From Hoyosella levis (GTDB taxonomy: Bacteria > Actinomycetota > Actinomycetes > Mycobacteriales > Mycobacteriaceae), in contig NZ_BQYM01000005.1 in the NCBI RefSeq assembly GCF_026008515.1, positions 173,815-237,814 on the forward strand: a DNA stretch of 64,000 nucleotides, read 5' to 3'. The notes below the pieces were generated by a model. The model made no database searches. It was not told the origin of the DNA and was given only the letters and a program-made list of their open reading frames with translations. Position 1 is the first letter of the stretch. The number at the start of each line of letters is the position of its first letter. Below are positions 52,989 to 63,906 of the stretch, piece after piece. Position numbers and translations under genes: made by a program.

Positions 52989-53765
52989 ATGGCTCGCGTT
53001 GAGGGCGTCTTGTTCGATATCGACGGGGTTCTCGTGACCTCGTGGCAGGCCATCGAGGGCGCCGCCGACGCAGTGCGCGCCGTGCGCGAATCCGGCCGCC
53101 GCTGTGGCTTTCTGACCAGCACGACGTCGCTTACGCGTGAGCTGATCGCCGCCAAGCTCACCAAGCTGGGCATTCCCGCGGAGGCCGACGACATCATGAC
53201 CGCGGCGTACCTCACGGCGCAGCATGTCCGGGAGAACCACCCCGACGCGCAATGCTGGGTGCTCAACCAGGGTGATGTGTTCATCGACATGGATGACGTC
53301 ACGTGGGCGGCCAAGAAGCCGGATCTGATCATCCTGGGCGGAGCGGGGCCGGAGTTCAGCCACGAGGCGCTGAGCCGTGTCGCGGAGCTGATGCTCGCCG
53401 GGGTGCCGGTGATCGCGATGCACCAAGGACTCACCTGGGCAACGAGCTCGGGGCTGAAGCTGGATGTGGGCGCGTACATCCCGGGGCTCGAGGCTGCTGG
53501 AAACAACCGGATCACCGTGATCGGCAAGCCCTCGCCGGGTGCTTTCGAGAAGTCGGCGCGGATGCTGGGCATCGCGCCCAAGCACACCCTCATGATCGGG
53601 GATGACCTGAACAACGACGTGCTCGCCGGCCAGCGCGCGGGCATGCGTGGCGTGCTCGTGCGCACCGGCAAGTTCCACCAGCCCGTGCTCGACGCCAGCC
53701 GGGACAAGCCGGACCACGTGGTGGATTCCGTGGCAGATCTCCCGGAGCTATTGGACTCGCTCTGA
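52989..53765 (+). CDS. HAD-IIA phosphatase (NagD/LHPP-like)
   Basis: A 258-residue HAD hydrolase. Motif I is VLFDIDGVLVTSW (nucleophile Asp), motif II LTSTTS, motif III with IGKPSPGAF, and motif IV LMIGDDLNNDVLAGQRAGM. The IIA cap lies between. Closest in style to LHPP-like phosphatases; substrate unknown. TAGTGT at 52976-52981 lies 7 nt before the ATG, so the mRNA may be leaderless; a GTG in frame at 52971 is an alternative. Thirteen bp separate its stop from the convergent RluA gene. Confidence 0.87.
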   Translation: MARVEGVLFDIDGVLVTSWQAIEGAADAVRAVRESGRRCGFLTSTTSLTRELIAAKLTKLGIPAEADDIMTAAYLTAQHVRENHPDAQCWVLNQGDVFIDMDDVTWAAKKPDLIILGGAGPEFSHEALSRVAELMLAGVPVIAMHQGLTWATSSGLKLDVGAYIPGLEAAGNNRITVIGKPSPGAFEKSARMLGIAPKHTLMIGDDLNNDVLAGQRAGMRGVLVRTGKFHQPVLDASRDKPDHVVDSVADLPELLDSL

Positions 53766-53778
53766 CCGCGTCACGCCG

Positions 53779-54699
53779 TCAACGCGCATGCTCCAGGACT
53801 CGCGCGCTGCGGAACGAGCGCGGCCGCCCGCTGATCGGATCGGTGAACGCGATCTCGGCAGCGAGGAGCTGCAACGGGTTGGTGAAGTCCCCGTCGGCGC
53901 GCTCGCGGATCCCGGGGTACAGGTCGTCGCCGAGGATGGGTGCTCCGAGCGTGCTCAGGTGAACCCGTAGCTGATGAGTCCGTCCGGTCTCGGGGCGCAG
54001 CCGGTAGAGCGCCAGGCCTTCCTCGAGGGCCGCCGCGTGCTCGATGTGGGTGATCGCGTTGACAGTGCCGATGCCCTGGCGGGCTTGCCGCTCTCCCGGT
54101 TGCTTGGTGATGTGGCTGCGCACGGTGCGCGGAAGCTGGAGGCCGGGCAGGTGGGGCGCCACTGCCAGGTACTTCTTGGTGACCTGCCGCTGGGCGAACA
54201 TTTGCTGATAGGGCGCGCGTGCTCCGGGATGGGTGGCGAGCAGCAGCACGCCCGCAGTGGTGCGGTCGAGGCGGTGCACGGGTGTCAGGTGGGGGAGGCC
54301 GAGCAGCGTGCGCAGCCGGACCGTCGCGGATTCGATGACGTGACGGCCGCGCGGCATGGTGGCGAGGAAGTGTGGCTTGTCCGCCACGACGAGGTGCTCG
54401 TCCTGGTGCAGGACGGTGACGCCGAACGGCACGGGGATCTCCGCGGGGAGGTCGCGGTAGTAGAAGAGTGTCATGCCGCGCGCGAGGGGCTGGCAGGCAT
54501 GAACGGGCACGCCGTGGTCGTCGACGATCTCCTGGGCGGCGAGCCGCCGGCGGAAGCGCTCGCGATGCTCGGGGTAGGTGGCGGCGAGGGCTTCCCCGAT
54601 GGTGTGCCAGGGGGCGTGGTCGGGGAACCGGACCCAGGCGGCGTCGACGCCGTGGCGCGGGGGGAGCGGTGATCGTGTGGTTGGCGAGCGGTGCCCCAC
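53779..54699 (-). CDS. RluA-family pseudouridine synthase
   Basis: A 306-residue pseudouridine synthase. The catalytic aspartate is in PVHRLDRTTAGVLLLA; ADKPHFLATMP and LRPETGRTHQLRVHLSTLGAPILGD complete the fold. The first ~100 residues are not a standard S4 domain but contain YYRDLPAEIPVPFG. Start GTG at 54699 has AAGGA upstream; the frame stays open upstream through the groEL control region but that reading would overlap the CIRCE elements. RNA target unknown. Confidence 0.88.
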   Translation of the reverse strand: MGHRSPTTRSPLPPRHGVDAAWVRFPDHAPWHTIGEALAATYPEHRERFRRRLAAQEIVDDHGVPVHACQPLARGMTLFYYRDLPAEIPVPFGVTVLHQDEHLVVADKPHFLATMPRGRHVIESATVRLRTLLGLPHLTPVHRLDRTTAGVLLLATHPGARAPYQQMFAQRQVTKKYLAVAPHLPGLQLPRTVRSHITKQPGERQARQGIGTVNAITHIEHAAALEEGLALYRLRPETGRTHQLRVHLSTLGAPILGDDLYPGIRERADGDFTNPLQLLAAEIAFTDPISGRPRSFRSARVLEHAR

Positions 54700-54797
54700 G
54701 GCTGAGTTCCTTCCGGCTGGCTGGTGCTGGCTCGGCGCATGGTTGCCCCGGTGGTTGTTCGCTGTGCGCGGAGCCTGGGGCGCGCCAGCGCCCGCGT

Positions 54798-54824
54798 CTT
54801 GCACTCGTATGCCGCGAGTGCTAA
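54798..54824 (+). promoter_or_regulatory. CIRCE element 1 (HrcA operator)
   Basis: CTTGCACTC, 9-nt spacer, GAGTGCTAA: eight of nine positions pair exactly or nearly so, matching the CIRCE consensus TTAGCACTC-N9-GAGTGCTAA. It lies 171 bp upstream of the groEL ATG. Confidence 0.9.
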
Positions 54825-54832
54825 ACATGATT

Positions 54833-54859
54833 CTGGCACTCAATACACGAGAGTGCTAG
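54833..54859 (+). promoter_or_regulatory. CIRCE element 2 (HrcA operator)
   Basis: CTGGCACTC, 9-nt spacer AATACACGA, GAGTGCTAG: a second CIRCE match only 8 bp after the first. Two CIRCE copies imply tight HrcA repression relieved by heat. hrcA itself is not in the window. Confidence 0.92.
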
Positions 54860-56620
<1,761 letters not shown>

Positions 56621-56639
56621 TCCACCCCCGCTAGCCCAC

Positions 56640-56672
56640 GAGGCCCGGAGCAGCATGGCTGCTCCGGGCCTC
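56640..56672. terminator. Terminator of groEL
   Basis: GAGGCCCGGAGCAGC, loop ATG, GCTGCTCCGGGCCTC: a perfect 15-bp stem with a 3-nt loop, 19 bp after the groEL stop and convergent with the sugar transferase gene. Confidence 0.85.
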
Positions 56673-56759
56673 GTGCCGTCTAGCGCAGGGACGCTACCTG
56701 GGCTTGGATCGTCGGACAGAGCTGCGCGGCGATGCTCGCTCGCCCGGATGCCAGCGCAA

Positions 56760-58325
56760 CTAGTACGCGCCCTGGCCCTTCATGACGACCCGCACGGTGC
56801 GCCACAGAATGATGAGGTCCTGCATGAAGGTCCAGTTCTCCACGTAGGACAGGTCGAGCCGCACGGTTTCCTCCCAGGTGAGGTCGGAACGTCCGCTGAC
56901 CTGCCAGGGCCCGGTCATCCCCGGGCGGACGAGCATGCGGCGGTTGATCCTTCGCGTGTATCTCGCTACCTCGCGGGGCAGTGGTGGCCGAGGGCCTACC
57001 AGGCTCATCTCGCCACGGAGCACGTTGAAAAGCTGTGGCAGCTCGTCGAGGCTGTACTTGCGCAGGCGCCGACCGATCCGGGTAACGCGCGGATCGTCCT
57101 TCATCTTGAAGAGGGGGCCATCCGCGTCGTTGCGATCAGCGATGCCTTGGTGCTGGGAGTCGGCCCCGACCACCATCGATCGAAACTTGATCATCGCGAA
57201 CTCGGCGCCATCGGTACCTACCCTGGTCTGGCGGTACAGCACAGGGCCGCGGTCCTGGCACTTGATGCACAGCGCGATGAGCAACATGAACGGCCCGAAG
57301 AGGGCAAGCGCGATGACAGCGCCAAGCCTATCGACCAGCGCTTTGCCGAGCCTATGAGCGCCCTGGTACTGCGGCGCCTCGACATGGAGAAGGGGCATCC
57401 CCGCGGTGGGGCGGATGTTGAGCCGCGGCTCCGAGACATCGGTGACTCCAGGATGCACCACGAGATCCGTCTTCTCCGACTCCAGTTCCCAGGCGAGCTC
57501 GCGGAGCGCATCCGGACCCAGGTGCTCGGTGGCGGTGACGGCTACGACATCAGCTTGTGCGTGGCGCACCGCGGCCAGGATGGTCTGCTCGTCGCCGAGG
57601 ACAGGGATCGTGAGCCCATCGACCTCAAGAGCATCGGCCTGCGATCGCGCTTGGTGCTCCCGGGGGATGCAGGCTCCAACGATGTGGTAGCCGCGGTCGC
57701 GCTGGATGCTGCGGATCATGTCCTCCGCGGCACGGCCGCTGCCGAGGATCACGACGTTGGTGATGAACCTGCCGCGATTGATCTTGGCGACCAGCCATCG
57801 TCTCCACGACCAGCGGCTCACGACTATCCCCAGCATGCCGATAGGCAGCGCGATGGCCAGGTAGCCACGCGCGATGCCTAGGTCGAGCAAGAACGCGGCG
57901 ATGGCAATGATGCCGAATACCTTGACGGAGGCGTGGATGACGCGCTGGTACTCCAGGGCGCCCGAGCCGATGATGCGAACATCGCGCGTGTTCTCGAGCT
58001 TGAGGGCAGCCAGCCAGGCGAACGCGATGACGAGAGAGAGGCCCGTGTAATGCAAGGTGATGCCGGAGGTGCTGAACAGCGCATGGTCAGTGGTGCCAAA
58101 CCGCGCGAGCTGGGCAACCACCACGGCAGCGATGACGATGATGTGATCGGTGATCCGGATGCGCCGGGCGAACCCGCGCCGCCATGTGTGCGCGGGCACG
58201 GCTCGCGCGGGCGAGCGCGAAAGGGGCGCGACGGCGGATCCAGCGGAGTATTCGCGCTCGGCGCCGCCAGGCGCAGGCGATGTAGCTGAATCGCCGCATT
58301 TGTCTATTTCTTGAACGACATTCAT
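56760..58325 (-). CDS. Polyprenyl-phosphate sugar-1-phosphate transferase (WbaP/CpsE type)
   Basis: A 521-residue membrane enzyme starting synthesis of an envelope polysaccharide on a polyprenyl carrier. Hydrophobic helices occupy about residues 60-190; VVILGSGRAAEDMI is a Rossmann-like CoA-binding domain; the catalytic bacterial sugar transferase domain has KALVDRLGAVIALALFGP, YRQTRVGTDGAEFAMIKFRS, KYSLDELPQLFNVLRGEMSL, GPRPPLPREV and GMTGPWQVSGRSDLTWEE. The start is uncertain (58325 used; 58373 and 58412 are in frame). Divergent from the glycosyltransferase operon. Confidence 0.88.
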   Translation of the reverse strand: MNVVQEIDKCGDSATSPAPGGAEREYSAGSAVAPLSRSPARAVPAHTWRRGFARRIRITDHIIVIAAVVVAQLARFGTTDHALFSTSGITLHYTGLSLVIAFAWLAALKLENTRDVRIIGSGALEYQRVIHASVKVFGIIAIAAFLLDLGIARGYLAIALPIGMLGIVVSRWSWRRWLVAKINRGRFITNVVILGSGRAAEDMIRSIQRDRGYHIVGACIPREHQARSQADALEVDGLTIPVLGDEQTILAAVRHAQADVVAVTATEHLGPDALRELAWELESEKTDLVVHPGVTDVSEPRLNIRPTAGMPLLHVEAPQYQGAHRLGKALVDRLGAVIALALFGPFMLLIALCIKCQDRGPVLYRQTRVGTDGAEFAMIKFRSMVVGADSQHQGIADRNDADGPLFKMKDDPRVTRIGRRLRKYSLDELPQLFNVLRGEMSLVGPRPPLPREVARYTRRINRRMLVRPGMTGPWQVSGRSDLTWEETVRLDLSYVENWTFMQDLIILWRTVRVVMKGQGAY

Positions 58326-58767
58326 GGAGCTGTTGCCTTGGCGGCGGGATTCCACGAGGTTCGGCACTGGCATCCCCCCGGATATTGAATCGGCTACGGT
58401 GGGCTTGATCATAGCCGATGGGACTTTTTTGCGGAAAAGATGCGAGAGACCAACTGTGATGCGTTGCGGCGGGCCAACGTGGCTGCTAATATCCTTGCGC
58501 CCCTTGGCGAACGGATCATATTTCTGACATTTTGCATCGAATTGGCTTGTCTTATCGCGAGGCTCCCGCGTCTATTTCTGACGAGATGAATCATTTGGAT
58601 GAAAATCGAGGGGATATCCGTCCAACCAGGTATTTTCGCCGAGGACCAGATCCGTGGGTAGTCTGATCGCGGCCGCCCGCCGAATGATCAGGTCCATGCC
58701 CGATGGCGAGCAAATGCACACCGCGGTCGCTCGCGACTGGCCAAAGACAACGTTGGAGCAGGAACTC
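58326..58767. other. AT-rich divergent intergenic region
   Basis: About 440 bp between the divergent sugar transferase and glycosyltransferase genes with no convincing gene. From about 58400 to 58650 it is clearly less GC-rich than the surroundings, with runs such as GGACTTTTTTGCGG and CATATTTCTGACATTTTGC. It should hold both promoters; part of it may code if either gene starts further upstream. Confidence 0.6.
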
Positions 58768-59898
58768 ATGCCATCGGTAGCTATCCTCGGCTCGCGCGGC
58801 TACCCCAGCTACTACGGGGGATTCGAGACGCTGGTGAGGATGCTCGCGCCCTACCTCGCGGACCAGGGATGGGACGTGACCGTGCTTGGTCGTCCGAGGT
58901 CCACGCGCATGGATGATCCAGCGAGCGACCCGAGGATTCACGCGGTGCGCACGCGAGGCATCGAATCACGCTCCGCGAGCACCCTGTCCTATGGCCTCAC
59001 GGGAGCGCTCTGGGCCCGATCCGCGCGCCCGGACGTGGCGCTCGTCCTGAACGTGGCCAATGGGTACTTCCTGCCCGTCCTGGCCCGCGCCGGAATCCCC
59101 ACGGTGGTCAATGTCGATGGCATCGAGTGGGAGCGAGCGAAATGGGGCCGTGCGGCGCGAGCGGTATTCCGGGGCGGCGCCGCCCTGACTGCCCGCTACG
59201 CCACCACCCTGGTGAACGACAGCGAGGAGATCGCGCGCTACTGGGCTCAGCGATACGGAACCACTGGCGCCTACATCCCCTACGGAGGCACTGATCCTGG
59301 CCAGTTGCCGGTACCCGAAGGACTTGCCGCTGGTGGCTACATCCTCATGGTGGCTCGCTTCGTCCCCGAGAACACGGTGCCCGAGTTCCTCGCTGCCGCC
59401 GAGGTGCTTGCTGGCCACGCGCCCGTGGTGATCGTCGGCTCCTCGGGCTACGGCGGCCCGCTCGACGAGCGAGCCCGGGATCTCGCCGCCGCTCATCGGC
59501 AGATCCACTGGTACGGCCACATCGCTGATGATCGCCTCCTGCACGCCCTGTGGCAGCACGCCGGAGTGTATTTCCACGGCCACAGCGTCGGGGGGACGAA
59601 CCCGGCATTGGTGCAGGCCATGGCCTGCGGCGCTCCGATCGTCGCGCGCGACACCGTCTACAACCGGGAGGTGCTCGGCGATGCCGGACGGTTCACGGAG
59701 CCTGACGCTCGCGCCATCGCAGCGTCGATCACGAGCTTGCTCGTCGAGCCAGTCGAGCGCGAGAAGCTCGCCGCGGCAGCCCGGGCTCGCGCATCCGCGC
59801 TGTTCACCTGGGAGGCCGTATGCCAGCAGTACAACCAGGTGCTCCACGGCGCGATGGCCGTCATCGACGCCCAGCCAGCAACCAGGGGAGCACGATGA
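58768..59898 (+). CDS. Glycosyltransferase, DUF1972/GT4 family
   Basis: A 376-residue GT-B glycosyltransferase. VAILGSRGYPSYYGGFETLV is the DUF1972 (rhamnosyltransferase-like) N-terminus, NVDGIEWERAKWG follows, and the GT4 donor site is HGHSVGGTNPALVQAMACGAPI. Start ATG at 58768 has AGGA 5 nt before it; the frame is open further upstream but that stretch lacks domain similarity. Coupled to the DUF4012 gene by ATGA. Confidence 0.88.
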   Translation: MPSVAILGSRGYPSYYGGFETLVRMLAPYLADQGWDVTVLGRPRSTRMDDPASDPRIHAVRTRGIESRSASTLSYGLTGALWARSARPDVALVLNVANGYFLPVLARAGIPTVVNVDGIEWERAKWGRAARAVFRGGAALTARYATTLVNDSEEIARYWAQRYGTTGAYIPYGGTDPGQLPVPEGLAAGGYILMVARFVPENTVPEFLAAAEVLAGHAPVVIVGSSGYGGPLDERARDLAAAHRQIHWYGHIADDRLLHALWQHAGVYFHGHSVGGTNPALVQAMACGAPIVARDTVYNREVLGDAGRFTEPDARAIAASITSLLVEPVEREKLAAAARARASALFTWEAVCQQYNQVLHGAMAVIDAQPATRGAR

Positions 59899-61700
59899 GC
59901 GCCGGGCCCGAGCAGGCTCCAGCTGCCAGGCAACCCGTGTCCCGCCGGCGCCGGATCCTCCTCATCCTCGCCGTCGTGGTGGCGATTCCGCTGGTGTGGC
60001 TCGCCTTCATGACCCTGCGCGCGTATTCCGCGGTCAACGAGATCGAGGAGCGCGCGGACGCTGCCCGTGCACTCCTCCTCGATGGCGATGTCGATGCAGC
60101 GACCGCGGAGATCAACGGCATACCGGCTGCCGCTGCGCGGGCCAGGGCCTCGACCACGTCCCTTCCCTGGCGCGCCGCCGCAGCGCTTCCATGGGCAGGC
60201 AGCCCCTTCGATACCATCCGGGAATCGACCATCATCGTGGATCGGATCGCATCCGGGGTGGTGGCGCCCGCGCTCGACGGGGGGATGCTCGACATCCTGG
60301 GCGGCGGCGACAAGCCCGGGCAGATCATTGACGTGGACGCAGTGCGCGAGATGGCTCCCGTCGCGGCCGGGATCGCGAGCGAATCAGCCGCGATCAGCGC
60401 CGATGCTCGGAAGATTCCCATCGCGCGGTTCCCAGGCCGGGTCAACGAAGCCCGCGAGCAGCTCATCGACCAATCAACCCTGCTCGCCAACGCGACGGCG
60501 AGCGCAGCGGACGCCGCCCGCGTGCTGCCCGGATTCCTCGGCGCGGATGAAGCCCGCCGTTACCTGGTGGTCTTCCAGACCAACGCCGAGTCCCGCGGCA
60601 CCGGGGGCCTGATGGGTGGAGCGGGGATGCTCCGGATCGACGATGGCGACATCACCTTCGAGGACTCGGTCAGCAACCAGGAGCTGCCCCTCACGGCAGA
60701 GCCGATCGATCTGGGCCCTGGCTTCGACGCGCTATATGGCCGCTACCAGAGCACCCAGAACTGGCAGAACGCCAACTTCAGCCCGCACTTCCCGCATGCC
60801 GCACGGATCTGGCGCTCGATCTGGGCGCAGCACATGGACGAGGAGGTCGACGGCGTGATAGCGACCGACCCCGTCGCGCTGAGCCACCTCCTCGAGGTCG
60901 TCGGGCCAGTGACCCTCAGCGAAGGGGAGACGATCACCAAGGACAACGTCGTCGAGATCACGCTCAACGAGGCGTACTTCCGGTTCGGCGACCGGCAACT
61001 GGCACGGAAGGCATACCTGCAGGAGATCGCGGGCGCCGTGATGGCCCGGGTGAACACCTATGACGGCCCCAAGGGCCCGCTGGCGCGCGCTCTCGCCAAC
61101 GCTATCGAGGAGCAGCGCATCCTGGTCTGGAGCGCGGAGCCGGATGAGCAGGCCGTGCTCGGGGACAGCATCGTGGGAGGCACGCTTCCCGAGGACGAGT
61201 CCCCCTACGCGCACGTGGTGCTCAACAACGGTGCGGGAGGCAAGCTGGACTACTACCTGGAGCGATCGCTGGAATACCGGGCCGGGCCCTGCGTGGGGGA
61301 GCGGCGGGAGTCGGAGGTCACGCTACGGCTGACCAATTCAGCGCCGCCGCTCGACGAGTACCCCGCCTATCTCATGGGTCGGCTCACCCCGGAGACCCAG
61401 TATGCCGGGCCGCCGGGCACCAATCGCACTGTGATCAGCTTGTTCGCAACGCCCGGGGCCAGGCTCGCCAATACCTATATCGATGATCGGCGCGTTCCCC
61501 TCACCTTCACCAACGAGCTTCTCGGGCACCCAGTCTTTACCGTGGTCGTGCTCACCGAGCCAGGGGAGACCGTCACGGTTCGCTATGACCTCGATGAACC
61601 AGCCCGCGCGGGGGAAGCCACGGTGCCGCTGCAGCCGCTCGTCGACGATCCACAGGTATCGGTCGATGTGCCGGACTGCGGTCCAGCCCCTGGGAGGTGA
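59895..61700 (+). CDS. DUF4012 membrane-anchored protein
   Basis: A 601-residue protein with one N-terminal membrane helix (about residues 24-46, after a SRRRR basic stretch) and a large outside domain of the DUF4012 family. Seen: YLVVFQTNAESRGTGGLMGG, then the long central region with DGVIATDPVALSHLLEVVGP, and a C-terminal beta domain. Members occur in envelope polysaccharide loci of actinobacteria; the activity is not known to me. Coupled by ATGA to the glycosyltransferase and by GTGA to the next gene. Confidence 0.85.
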   Translation: MSAGPEQAPAARQPVSRRRRILLILAVVVAIPLVWLAFMTLRAYSAVNEIEERADAARALLLDGDVDAATAEINGIPAAAARARASTTSLPWRAAAALPWAGSPFDTIRESTIIVDRIASGVVAPALDGGMLDILGGGDKPGQIIDVDAVREMAPVAAGIASESAAISADARKIPIARFPGRVNEAREQLIDQSTLLANATASAADAARVLPGFLGADEARRYLVVFQTNAESRGTGGLMGGAGMLRIDDGDITFEDSVSNQELPLTAEPIDLGPGFDALYGRYQSTQNWQNANFSPHFPHAARIWRSIWAQHMDEEVDGVIATDPVALSHLLEVVGPVTLSEGETITKDNVVEITLNEAYFRFGDRQLARKAYLQEIAGAVMARVNTYDGPKGPLARALANAIEEQRILVWSAEPDEQAVLGDSIVGGTLPEDESPYAHVVLNNGAGGKLDYYLERSLEYRAGPCVGERRESEVTLRLTNSAPPLDEYPAYLMGRLTPETQYAGPPGTNRTVISLFATPGARLANTYIDDRRVPLTFTNELLGHPVFTVVVLTEPGETVTVRYDLDEPARAGEATVPLQPLVDDPQVSVDVPDCGPAPGR

Positions 61701-62626
61701 GGGGCGAGGTGGCCAGGATGCTCCGCGCAAGCACAACGAGGCCCGTCACGCACCTGCGGATCCTGGTGCTCCGTTGGCCGGTCACGTTCATGATCCGTAG
61801 TCGGCGATTGCGTCCCGCCATCCGCCAGTTGGACGAGCCAGTGGCGGATCGGTGCGACCGCGCGCGCGTTGCGGCGGACGGTTGCGAGCGGCGGCAACGG
61901 ATCGTCGTGCTGATGCACGTCTACTACCAGGACGCGCTGCCGCGCCTCATGGGGCTCCTTCATGCCATGCCCGCGCGATTCGACCTGATCCTCACCAACT
62001 CGAGCGGCGCCCCGCTGATCCTGCCGGACATTCTTCCCGCAGGTCTCGACGATCTGCGGATTCTCGAACTGCAGAATCGAGGTCGCGATATCTGGCCCAT
62101 GGTCCAGGTCCTCAACGATGGCTTGATCGACAAGCATGATCTTGTCCTCAAGGTCCATACCAAGCGCAGCGCCTGGCGGGACCGGCACAGCCTTGCGGGC
62201 ACGGGGGCCGAATGGAACGAGCAGCTGCTCGATGCGGTCCTGGGCGGGCAGGAGCGGATAGGCACCATTCTCGACGCATTCGACCGCGATGCTTCCCTGG
62301 GCATGGTGACGGCGCCAGGCTGCGTGCTCGGGCCGGAGCGCTGGGGCCAGAATCATTGGGCGACGAGGATCCTTCTCCGGCGAATGGGCATGCCGATGCG
62401 CACCTATGGACTGAGGTTTCCGAGCGGCTCGATCTACTGGACGCGGGCATCCATCCTGCGGAGGCTCGGGCTGGCCGCGCTCGAGGAACGCGACTTCGAG
62501 ACCGAAGCGGGGCAGGTCGATGGCACGACCGCGCATGCGATCGAGCGCGCCGTCGGATACCTGTGCCTGGACGAGGGATTGCGCATGGCTTCCACAGAGG
62601 AGCTATCCGCGTCGCCGATCCTCTAG
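61697..62626 (+). CDS. RgpF-like rhamnan synthesis protein
   Basis: A 309-residue protein with the core of the rhamnan synthesis F family (PF05045): VVLMHVYYQDALPRLMGLL, FDLILTNSS, ILELQNRGRDIWPMVQVLND, HDLVLKVHTKRS and FPSGSIYWTRASIL. Likely a glycosyltransferase adding rhamnose or a related sugar. Start is GTG at 61697 overlapping the upstream stop; ATG at 61718 is an alternative. Last gene of the three-gene operon. Confidence 0.8.
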   Translation: MRGEVARMLRASTTRPVTHLRILVLRWPVTFMIRSRRLRPAIRQLDEPVADRCDRARVAADGCERRQRIVVLMHVYYQDALPRLMGLLHAMPARFDLILTNSSGAPLILPDILPAGLDDLRILELQNRGRDIWPMVQVLNDGLIDKHDLVLKVHTKRSAWRDRHSLAGTGAEWNEQLLDAVLGGQERIGTILDAFDRDASLGMVTAPGCVLGPERWGQNHWATRILLRRMGMPMRTYGLRFPSGSIYWTRASILRRLGLAALEERDFETEAGQVDGTTAHAIERAVGYLCLDEGLRMASTEELSASPIL

Positions 62627-62898
62627 CAATCGCTCCACAAACCCAGTAGTTCCTGCTCCCCACGAGCTTTGCGGCGAAGTGCATTGCTGAATCGTCATCC
62701 AAACTTGTCCCCAGCGCATCGGTAATTGAGCTTGGCATGCGTGCTGCCGCACTAGGGTCCGTGCGGTGGCAATACGCTTCCTGCCAGCCCGGCTTGATTG
62801 GAAGCCAACGGCGCACCAATGCCAGCTATGGAGTGCCGAGCGATTGCTGGCACGGCAGGATCGTCCAGGGAACTCTCATGACAGGTGGAGCACTGACA

Positions 62899-63906
62899 AT
62901 GATCACGACACGTCGCCACGAATCGGCGCGGGCGCGGAGGAGCAGCACGATCCTCGGGATCTGTGCAGCGCTCGCGCTTGCCGCGACGCCTGCCACGCTC
63001 GCGCAGCCCGTTGAGCAGGAGGCTCCTGGCTCGTCGTTCCGCGTCGAGAGCACGAGCGGCCGCCAGATGGTCGCCCAGGTGTACTCACCGTCGATGGGCC
63101 GGGACATCAAGGTCGAGATCGTTCGGCCCCGCGATACCAGCCAGCCCAGCCCCACCCTGTATCTCCTGGGCGATCTCTGGCTCGACAAGACCGACGTCCT
63201 GGACTTCTACGCGGACAAGAACGTCAACATCGTCATCCCGCGTGGCGGTGCCTACACCTACTACACCGATTGGCAGGCCCCCGACCCCAAGGTCGGGGTG
63301 GCGAAGTGGGAGACCTTCCTGACACGCGAGCTCCCGCCAGTGATCGACGAGTCGCTTGGCGCCACGGGGCAGAACGCGGTTGCGGGGATCTCCATGGCCG
63401 CCACGTCGGTGCTGAGCCTTGCGATCAATGCGCCGGGAGTGTTCCAGGCAGTGGGCTCCTACAGCGGCTGCGCCCAGACCAGCGACCCTCTCGGCCAGGC
63501 GTTCGTCCGCGCGCTCGTCGAAGGCCGTGGTGGCGCGGACACCCTCAATATGTGGGGACCGCCGAGCGATCCAGCCTGGGCAGCCAACGATCCTTACCTG
63601 AATGCCGAGGGGCTGCGCGGCACCGCGGTGTTCGTCTCCAACGGCAGCGGACTGCCCGGGCCGTACGACACGATCGACTCCCAGGACATCGAGGGGGATC
63701 CCATGAAGCTCATCGACCGGTTCGCCGTGGGCGGGATCCTCGAGGCCGCGACGAACGTGTGCACGCATCGACTGGTTAACCGCATGAACGAGCTCGGGAT
63801 CCCGCATGAGTTCAAGTTCCGGGTGAACCGGACGCATGCATGGGCCTATTGGCAGGAAGACCTCCATGACTCCTGGCCCTTGTTCGCAGACGCTTTGGGT
63901 TCCTGA
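62899..63906 (+). CDS. Antigen 85-type mycolyltransferase/esterase
   Basis: A 335-residue secreted protein. Sec signal peptide 1-35 with a likely cut after TLA. The alpha/beta hydrolase core has LGDLWLDKTDVLDFYADKNV, VIPRGGAYTYYTDWQAPDP, the nucleophile elbow AGISMAATSVLSLA (S165), PPSDPAWAANDPYLNAEGL and the catalytic His region NRTHAWAYWQEDLHDSWP (H313). It transfers mycolates to trehalose or arabinogalactan. Start 62899 has GGAG 8 nt upstream; ATG 62878 with AGGGA is also plausible. The 272-bp gap upstream shows no gene. Confidence 0.9.
   Translation: MITTRRHESARARRSSTILGICAALALAATPATLAQPVEQEAPGSSFRVESTSGRQMVAQVYSPSMGRDIKVEIVRPRDTSQPSPTLYLLGDLWLDKTDVLDFYADKNVNIVIPRGGAYTYYTDWQAPDPKVGVAKWETFLTRELPPVIDESLGATGQNAVAGISMAATSVLSLAINAPGVFQAVGSYSGCAQTSDPLGQAFVRALVEGRGGADTLNMWGPPSDPAWAANDPYLNAEGLRGTAVFVSNGSGLPGPYDTIDSQDIEGDPMKLIDRFAVGGILEAATNVCTHRLVNRMNELGIPHEFKFRVNRTHAWAYWQEDLHDSWPLFADALGS

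Noticed and set aside
62747..62766. CCGCAC / GTGCGG hairpin between the RgpF-like gene and the mycolyltransferase gene
   Set aside because: Six bp with an 8-nt loop in GC-rich DNA, more than 100 bp from the preceding stop; likely chance.
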